A stretch of DNA of 64,000 nt from positions 2,698,233 through 2,762,232 of the forward strand of contig OZ025253.1 of NCBI GenBank assembly GCA_964019135.1, read 5' to 3'. Below are positions 13,901 through 22,900 of this stretch, piece by piece. Each line of letters begins with the position of its first letter. The stretch's first letter is position 1. A model generated the notes under the pieces. It saw only the letters and a list, made by a program, of their open reading frames with translations, was not told where the DNA came from and made no database searches. This DNA is from Arenicola marina (Eukaryota; Annelida; Polychaeta; Arenicolidae). Position numbers and translations under genes: made by a program.

Positions 13901-16900
13901 GGATGATTGAGGAGTTCGCCTCGGACTCGCTGAGTCGCCACGGGATCACCCAGTACTCCGGCCCGCCCTGCCCCCCGGAGCGAAACCCCTGCATGAACGG
14001 CGGCCAGTGCCAGCCTCACCTCAACGACCACGAGTGTCGCTGTGCGGAGGGTTACACCGGGCGGCGGTGCGAAATGTGTAAGTCGTCCGGGAACTCCTTT
14101 GTGTCTTGTGTCGTGTGAGATATGTACGGTGGGGAAACTGTGGGGGACACTGGGCAGAGGCAGCGCTTATCTCGTGGTGCCGTAGCAGGGATGTTAAATA
14201 GCAAATAAATAAGGAAGATAGACAAACATATAGCATAGTGAATACCTTTGGTCGAGCAATGTATTTATATGATGCCCCACTGCACGTGATATATGTAGCA
14301 ACTAACTATATATATAATTTTGTTAATTATCTATGAACCTGTAAAAATTACCGGTAGTAAATATGATAATCATTCAAAAGAACTCTGTCTCTACAGTCAA
14401 GGCTCCGTCTGACACAGACCGGCCGATCGCCTTCGATGGAAATACTCACCACAAATACCAGAACCGGATTCGAATCACGTGAGTAAGACTGACGGGAGTG
14501 AGACTGTGTCGTGAGTGAGACGGGAGTGAGTGAGACTGTCGTGACTGAGACTGTCGTGAGTGAGACTGTCGTGAGTGAGACTGTCGTGAGTGAGACTGTC
14601 GTGAGTGAGACTGTCGTGAGTGAGAGTGTCGTGAGTGAGACTGTCGTGACTGAGACTGTCGTAAGACTGTCGTGAGTGAGACTGTCGTGAGTGAGACTGT
14701 CGGGACTGAGACTGTCGTGAGACTGTCGTGAGTGAGACTGTCGTAACTGAGACAGTCGTGAGTGAGACTGAGTCGTGAATGAGAATATCGTGAGTGATAC
14801 TGTCGTGACTGAGACTGTCGTGGGTGAGACTGTCGTGAGTGAGACTGTCGTGAGTGAGACTGTCGTGACTGAGACTATCGTGGGTGAGACTGTCGTGAGT
14901 GATACTGTCGTGACTGAGACTGTCGTGGGTGAGACTGTCGTGAGACTGTCCTGAGTGAGACTGTCGTGAGTAGGAATGTCGTGAGTGATACTGTCGTGAC
15001 TGAGACTGTCGTGGGTGAGACTGTCGTGAGTGAGACTGTCGTGAGACTCTCCTGAGTGAGACTGTCGTGAGTGATACTGTCGTCACCGAGACTGTCGTGG
15101 GTGAGACTGTCGTGAGTGAGACTGTCGTGAGTGAGACTGTCGTGAGTGAGACTGTCGTGACTGAGACTGTCGTGAGTGAGACTGTCGTGAGTGAGACTGT
15201 CGTGAGTGATACTGTCGTGACTTAGACTGTCGTGAGTGAGACTGTCGTGAGTGAGACTGTCGTGAGTGGGACTGTCGTGAGTGAGACTGTCGTGAGTGAG
15301 ACTGTCGTGAGTGAGACTGTCGTGACTGAGACTGTCGTGGGTGAGACTGTCGTGAGTGAGACTGTCGTGGGTGAGACTGTCGTGAGTGAGACTGTCGTGA
15401 CTGAGACTGTCGTGAGTGAGACTGTCGTGAATGGGACTGTCGTGAGTGAGACTGACGGGAGTGAGACTGTCGTGAGTGGGACTGTCGTGAGTGAGACTGT
15501 CGTGAGTGAGACTGTCGTGAGTGAGACTGACGGGAGTGAGACTGTCGTGAGTGGGACTGTCGTGAGTGAGACTGTCGTGAGTGAGACTGTCGTGAGTGAG
15601 ACTGTCGTGACTGAGACTGTCGTGGGTGAGACTGTCGTGAGTGAGACTGTCGTGGGTGAGACTGTCGTGAGTGAGACTGTCGTGACTGAGACTGTCGTGA
15701 GTGAGACTGTCGTGACTGAGACTGTCGTGAGTGAGAATGTCGTGACGGAGACTGTCGTGACTGACGGTCGTGACTGAGACTGTCGTGACTGAGACTGTCG
15801 TGAGTGAGACTGTCGTGACTGAGACTGTCGTGAGACTGTCGTGAGTGAGACTGTCGTGGGTGAGACTGTCGTGAGTGAGACTGTCGTGAGTGAGACTGTC
15901 GTGACTGAGACTGTCGTGAGTGAGACTGTCGTGAGTGAGAATGTCGTGACGGAGACTGTCGTGACTGACGGTCGTGACTGAGACTGTCGTGACTGAGACT
16001 GTCGTGAGTGAGACTGTCGTGGGTGAGACTGTCGTGACTGAGACTGTCGTGAGTGAGACTGTCGTGAGTGAGACTGTCGTGGGTGAGACTGTCGTGACTG
16101 AGACTGTCGTGACTGAGACTGTCGTGACTGAGACTGTCGTGAGTGAAACTGTCGTGAGTGAGACTGTCGTGAGTGAGACTGTCGTGACTGACGGTCGTGA
16201 CTGAGACTGTCGTGAGTGAGACTGTCGTGACTGAGACTGTCGTGACTGAGACTGTCGTGAGTGAGACTGTCGTGAGTGAGACTGTCGTGAGTGAGACTGT
16301 CGTGACTGAGACTGTCGTGACTGAGACTGTCGTGAGTGAGCCTGTCGTGAGTGAGACTGTCGTGACTTAGACTGTCGTGAGTGAGACTGTCGTGAGTGAG
16401 ACTGTCGTGAGTGAGACTGTCGTGAGTGAGACTGTCGTGAGTGAGACTGTCGTGACTGAGACTGTCGTGAGTGAGACTGTCGTGAGTGAGACTGTCGTGA
16501 CTGAGACTGTCGTGAGTGAGACTGTCGTGACTGAGACTGTCGTGACTTAGACTGTCGTGAGTGAGACTGTCGTGAGTGAGACTGTCGTGAGTGAGACTGT
16601 CGTGACTGACGGTCGTGACTGAGACTGTCGTGAGTGAGACTGTCGTGACTGAGACTGTCGTGACTGAGACTGTCGTGAGTGAGACTGTCGTGACTGAGAC
16701 TGTCGTGAGTGAGACTGTCGTGAGTGAGACTGTCGTGAGTGAGACTGTCGTGACTGACGGTCGTGACTGAGACTGTTGTGAGTGAGACTGTCGTGACTGA
16801 GACTGTCGTGAATGAGACTGTCGTGAGTGAGACTGTCGTGACTGAGACTGTCGTGAGTGAGACTGTCGTGAGTGAGACTGTCGTGAGTGAGACTGTCGTG

Positions 16901-19900
16901 ACTGAGACTGTCGTGCGTGAGACTGTCGTGAGTGAGACTGTCGTGAGTGAGACTGTCGTGACTGAGACTGTCGTGAGTGAGACTGTCGTGAGTGAGACTG
17001 TCGTGACTGAGACTGTCGTGACTGAGACTGTCGTGAGTGAGACTGTCGTGAGTGAGACTGTCGTGAGTGAGACTGTCGTGACTGAGACTGTCGTGAGTGA
17101 GACTGTCGTGACTGAGACTGTCGTGACTGAGACTGTCGTGACTGAGACTGTCGTGAGTGAGACTGTCGTGACTGAGACTGTCGTGACTGAGACTGTCGTG
17201 AGTGAGACTGTCGTGACTGAGACTGTCGTGACTGAGACTGTCGTGAGTGAGACTGTCGTGAGTGAGACTGTCGTGACTGAGACTGTCGTGAGTGAGACTG
17301 TCGTGACTGAGACTGTCGTGACTGAGACTGTCGTGAGTGAGACTGTCGTGACTGAGACTGTCGTGAGTGAGACTGTCGTGACTGAGACTGTCGTGACTGA
17401 GACTGTCGTGACTGAGACTGTCGTGAGTGAGACTGTCGTGAGTGAGACTGTCGTGAGTGCGACTGTCGTGAGTGAGACTGTCGTGACTGAGACTGTCGTG
17501 AGTGAGACTGTCGTGAGTGAGACTGTCGTGAGTGAGACTGTCGTGACTGACGGTCGTGACTGAGACTTTCGTGAGTGAGACTGTCGTGACTGAGACTGTC
17601 GTGACTGAGACGGTCGTGAGTGAGACTGTCGTGACTGAGACTCGTGAGTGAGACTGTCGTGAGTGAGACTGTCGTGACTGACGGTCGTGACTGAGACTGT
17701 CGTGAGTGAGACTGTCGTGACTGAGACTGTCGTGACTGAGACTGTCGTGAGTGAGACTGTCGTGAGTGAGACTGTCGTGACTGAGACTGTCGTGACTGAC
17801 GGTCGTGACTGAGACTGCCGTGAGTGAGACTGTCGTGACTGAGACTGTCGTGACTGAGACTGTCGTGAGTGAGACTGTCGTGAGTGAGACTGTCGTGAGT
17901 GAGACTGTCGTGAGTGGGACTGTCGTGAGTGAGACTGTCGTGAGTGGGACTGTCGTGAGTGAGACTGTCGTGAGTGAGACTGTCGTGACTGAGACTGTCG
18001 TGACTGACGGTCGTGACTGAGACTGTCGTGAGTGAGACTGTCGTGAGTGAGACTGTCGTGACTTAGACTGTCGTGAGTGAGACTGTCGTGAGTGAGACTG
18101 TCGTGAGTGAGACTGTCGTGACTGACGGTCGTGACTGAGACTGTCGTGAGTGAGACTGTCGTGAGTGAGACTGTCGTGAGTGAGACTGTCGTGAATGACG
18201 GTCGTGACTGAGACTGTCGTGAGTGAGACTGTCGTGACTGAGACTGTCGTGAATGACGGTCGTGACTGAGACTGTCGTGAGTGAGACTGTCGTGACTGAG
18301 ACTGTCGTGAATGACGGTCGTGACTGAGACTGCCGTGAGTGAGACTGTCGTGAGTGAGACTGTCGTGAGTGAGACTGTCGTGAATGACGGTCGTGACTGA
18401 GACTGCCGTGAGTGAGACTGTCGTGACTGAGACTGTCGTGACTGAGACTGTCGTGAGTGAGACTGTCGTGAGTGAGACTGTCGTGAGTGAGACTGTCGTG
18501 AGTGGGACTGTCGTGAGTGAGACTGTCGTGAGTGGGACTGTCGTGAGTGAGACTGTCGTGAGTGAGACTGTCGTGACTGAGACTGTCGTGACTGACGGTC
18601 GTGACTGAGACTGTCGTGAGTGAGACTGTCGTGAGTGAGACTGTCGTGACTTAGACTGTCGTGAGTGAGACTGTCGTGAGTGAGACTGTCGTGAGTGAGA
18701 CTGTCGTGACTGACGGTCGTGACTGAGACTGTCGTGAGTGAGACTGTCGTGAGTGAGACTGTCGTGAGTGAGACTGTCGTGAATGACGGTCGTGACTGAG
18801 ACTGTCGTGAGTGAGACTGTCGTGACTGAGACTGTCGTGAGTGCGACTGTCGTGAGTGAGACTGTCGTGAGTGAGACTGTCGTGAGTGAGACTGTCGTGA
18901 GTGGGACTGTCGTGAGTGAGACTGTCGTGAGTGAGACTGTCGTGACTGAGACTGTCGTGACTGAGACTGTCGTGAGTGAGACTGTCGTGAGTGAGACTGT
19001 CGTGAGTGAGACTGTCGCGAGTGGGACTGTCGTGAGTGAGACTGTCGTGAGTGGGACTGTCGTGAGTGAGACTGTCGTGACTGACGGTCGTGACTGAGAC
19101 TGCCGTGAGTGAGACTGTCGTGACTGAGACTGTCGTGACTGAGACTGTCGTGAGTGAGACTAACGTGAGTGAGACTGTCGTGAGTGAGACTGTCGTGAGT
19201 GAGACTGTCGTGAGTGGGACTGTCGTGAGTGAGACTGTCGTGAGTGGGACTGTCGTGAGTGAAACTGTCGTGACTGAGACTGTCGTGACTGACGGTCGTG
19301 ACTGAGACTGTCGTGAGTGAGACTCGTGACTGAGACTGTCGTGAGTGAGACTGTCGTGAGTGAGACTGTCGTGAGTGAGACTGTCGTGAGTGAGACTGTC
19401 GTGAGTGAGACTGTCGTGACTGAGACTGTCGTGACTGAGACTGTCGTGAGTGAGACTGTCGTGAGTGAGACTGTCGTGAGTGAGACTGTCGTGACTGAGA
19501 CTGTCGTGACTGAGACTGTCGTGAGTGAGACTAACGTGAGTGAGACTGTCGTGAGTGAGACTGTCGTGAGTGAGACTGTCGTGAGTGGGACTGTCGTGAG
19601 TGAGACTGTCGTGAGTGGGACTGTCGTGACTGAGACTGTCGTGACTGACGGTCGTGACTGAGACTGTCGTGAGTGAGACTCGTGACTGAGACTGTCGTGA
19701 GTGAGACTGTCGTGAGTGAGACTGTCGTGAGTGAGACTGTCGTGAGTGAGACTGTCGTGAGTGAGACTGTCGTGACTGAGACTGTCGTGACTGAGACTGT
19801 CGTGAGTGAGACTGTCGTGAGTGAGACTGTCGTGAGTGAGACTGTCGTGACTGAGACTGTCGTGACTGAGACTGTCGTGAGTGAGACTGTCGTGAGTGAG

Positions 19901-22900
19901 ACTGTCGTGAGTGAGACTGTCGTGAGTGAGACTGTCATGACTGAGACTGTCGTGACTGAGACTGTCGTGACTGAGACTGTCGTGAGTGAGACTAACGTGA
20001 GTGAGACTGTCGTGAGTGAGACTGTCGTGAGTGAGACTGTCGTGAGTGGGACTGTCGTGAGTGAGACTGTCGTGAGTGGGACTGTCGTGAGTGAGACTGT
20101 CGTGAGTGAGACTAACGTGAGTGAGACTGTCGTGAGTGAGACTGTCGTGAGTGAGACTGTCGTGAGTGGGACTAACGTGAGTGAGACTGTCGTGAGTGAG
20201 ACTGTCGTGAGTGAGACTGTCGTGAGTGAGACTGTCGTGAGTGAGACTGTCGTGAGTGAGACTGTCGTGAGTAAGACTGTCGTGAGTGAGACTGTCGTGA
20301 CTGAGACTGTCGTGACTGAGACTGTCGTGAGTGAGACTGTCGTGACTGAGACTGTCGTGAGTGAGACTGTCGTGAGTGAGACTGTCGTGACTTAGACTGT
20401 CGTGAGTGAGACTGTCGTGAGTGAGACTGTCGTGAGTGAGACTGTCGTGAGTGAGACTAACGTGAGTGAGACTGTCGTGAGTGAGACTGTCGTGAGTGAG
20501 ACTGTCGTGAGTGGGACTGTCGTGAGTGAGACTGTCGTGAGTGGGACTGTCGTGAGTGAGACTGTCGTGAGTGAGACTAACGTGAGTGAGACTGTCGTGA
20601 GTGAGACTGTCGTGAGTGAGACTGTCGTGAGTGGGACTAACGTGAGTGAGACTGTCGTGAGTGAGACTGTCGTGAGTGAGACTGTCGTGAGTGAGACTGT
20701 CGTGAGTGAGACTGTCGTGAGTGAGACTGTCGTGAGTAAGACTGTCGTGAGTGAGACTGTCGTGACTGAGACTGTCGTGACTGAGACTGTCGTGAGTGAG
20801 ACTGTCGTGACTGAGACTGTCGTGAGTGAGACTGTCGTGAGTGAGACTGTCGTGACTTAGACTGTCGTGAGTGAGACTGTCGTGAGTGAGACTGTCGTGA
20901 CTGAGACTGTCGTGAGTGAGACTAACGTGAGTGAGACTGTCGTGAGTGAGACTGTCGTGAGTGAGACTGTCGTGAGTGGGACTGTCGTGAGTGAGACTGT
21001 CGTGAGTGGGACTGTCGTGAGTGAGACTGTCGTGAGTGAGACTAACGTGAGTGAGACTGTCGTGAGTGAGACTGTCGTGAGTGAGACTGTCGTGAGTGGG
21101 ACTAACGTGAGTGAGACTGTCGTGAGTGAGACTGTCGTGAGTGAGACTGTCGTGAGTGAGACTGTCGTGAGTGAGACTGTCGTGAGTGAGACTGTCGTGA
21201 GTAAGACTGTCGTGAGTGAGACTGTCGTGACTGAGACTGTCGTGACTGAGACTGTCGTGAGTGAGACTGTCGTGACTGAGACTGTCGTGAGTAAGACTGT
21301 CGTGGGTGAGACTGTCGTGACTTAGACTGTCGTGAGTGAGACTGTCGTGAGTGAGACTGTCGTGAGTGAGACTGTCGTGAGTGAGACTGTCGTGAGTGAC
21401 TGTCGTGAGTGAGACTGTCGTGAGTGAGACTGTCGTGAGTGAGACTGTCATGACTGAGACTGTCGTGACTGAGACTGTCGTGACTGAGACTGTCGTGAGT
21501 GGGACTGTCGTGAGTGAGACTGTCGTGAGTGAGACTGTCGTGAGTGAGACTGTCGTGAATGGGACTGTCGTGCTGGCTTTGTATGCAGATAGACAGATGT
21601 AGAAGATGTATCACACAGCGTGTATTATACACAATGTAATATAATAAAACGTTTATATGATATATAAAATATCGCTTGTATTATTATTTCTTATTGCTGA
21701 TTGGTTATAGTAGTCATAGTGATCGTAGTATCAGTGGCCACAGTGGCAGTAGTAATATATATCATACACCACATATGCCAAGATGATCCCACCTTCAAAC
21801 CAAAAACAACCCATAAAATGACTATCAAATTACAAAGTTCCCCTCGCCCCGCCCCCCTCCTCCCCTCCTCCAGCGAGAACAGCCAGCAGATGAACCGCTA
21901 CGAGCTCCGCTTCCGGTCCGTGGCGGCTGACGGGCTGCTGCTGCTGCAGCACAAGTCGGCCTCCACCATCGGCGACTTCCTGGCCATCGGGCTGCACGAC
22001 GGCCACGTCGAGGTGACCTTCAACTTGGGCAAGGAGCAGGCCGACTCCCCCGTGGTCATCAGGTCAGAGGTCAACGTCCAGGACGGCCTCTGGCACACGC
22101 TGCTCTTTGAACGGTCAGTCGTAGGGTCGAGTCTCCTATCATGTCATATAAAATAAGTATTTCACTGTTAGGCTGATACAACTAGTTAGCGTCGTCTGTT
22201 CCATGCAAAATCTTATAATGGGACTGAGAAATGGGAGTGAATTCGCCACTCCACCGACCGATGCGAGTACACTTGACGTCTCCATGGTCTCTCGATCTCG
22301 TCCACCTTGATCTTATTTTCATTTCCGAACGCATCACCTTCAGCATGCATGGATAACTATAATTATAATGAATTTTAGAACAATATTGTGTCCACCGCTG
22401 TTATTGTAACGGTATAGTCAGAACAGTCCATCGCATAACGCGGGCTATGGAAGGAAGCCACAAGGACCCGGGACACGTCCTGCTAGATTTACGTTACTTG
22501 TGAAATGCGTTCGGATTGTGACATTGTGCAGTGAAATGAAATGTTTAATTGGACCAATAACTTATCCTCGACAATGAAAAGGGGATGGCTGAAACTTGCC
22601 GAGACAGGTGCCAGGGCGCACACCCACAACCTGTTGGTCTGCAGCTCAGGGCGCGAACCCACGACCTGTTGATCTGCAGCTCGTTGCTGATGGGTGGTGT
22701 TGTTCCGTTACTGATGTGTGCAGTTGTTGAGTAGCTGATGTTTGTGACTCCCTTCACGCAGGGAGAAACGGAAGGGGACGCTCGCGGTGGACTCCGAGAC
22801 GCCCAAGTCGACCGTGGCCACACCTGGCGCCACCCAGCTCGACACCGACGGCTACATCTGGCTCGGTACGTAGTGACGTCACTTCCGGTTTCCTGTCTTC

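Noticed and set aside
14475-21632. SETVV-type (+) and DSLTH-type (-) open frames, up to 763 codons
   Set aside because: They are by-products of a 15-bp intronic repeat. The agrin reading frame itself meets TGA at the array's first codon.
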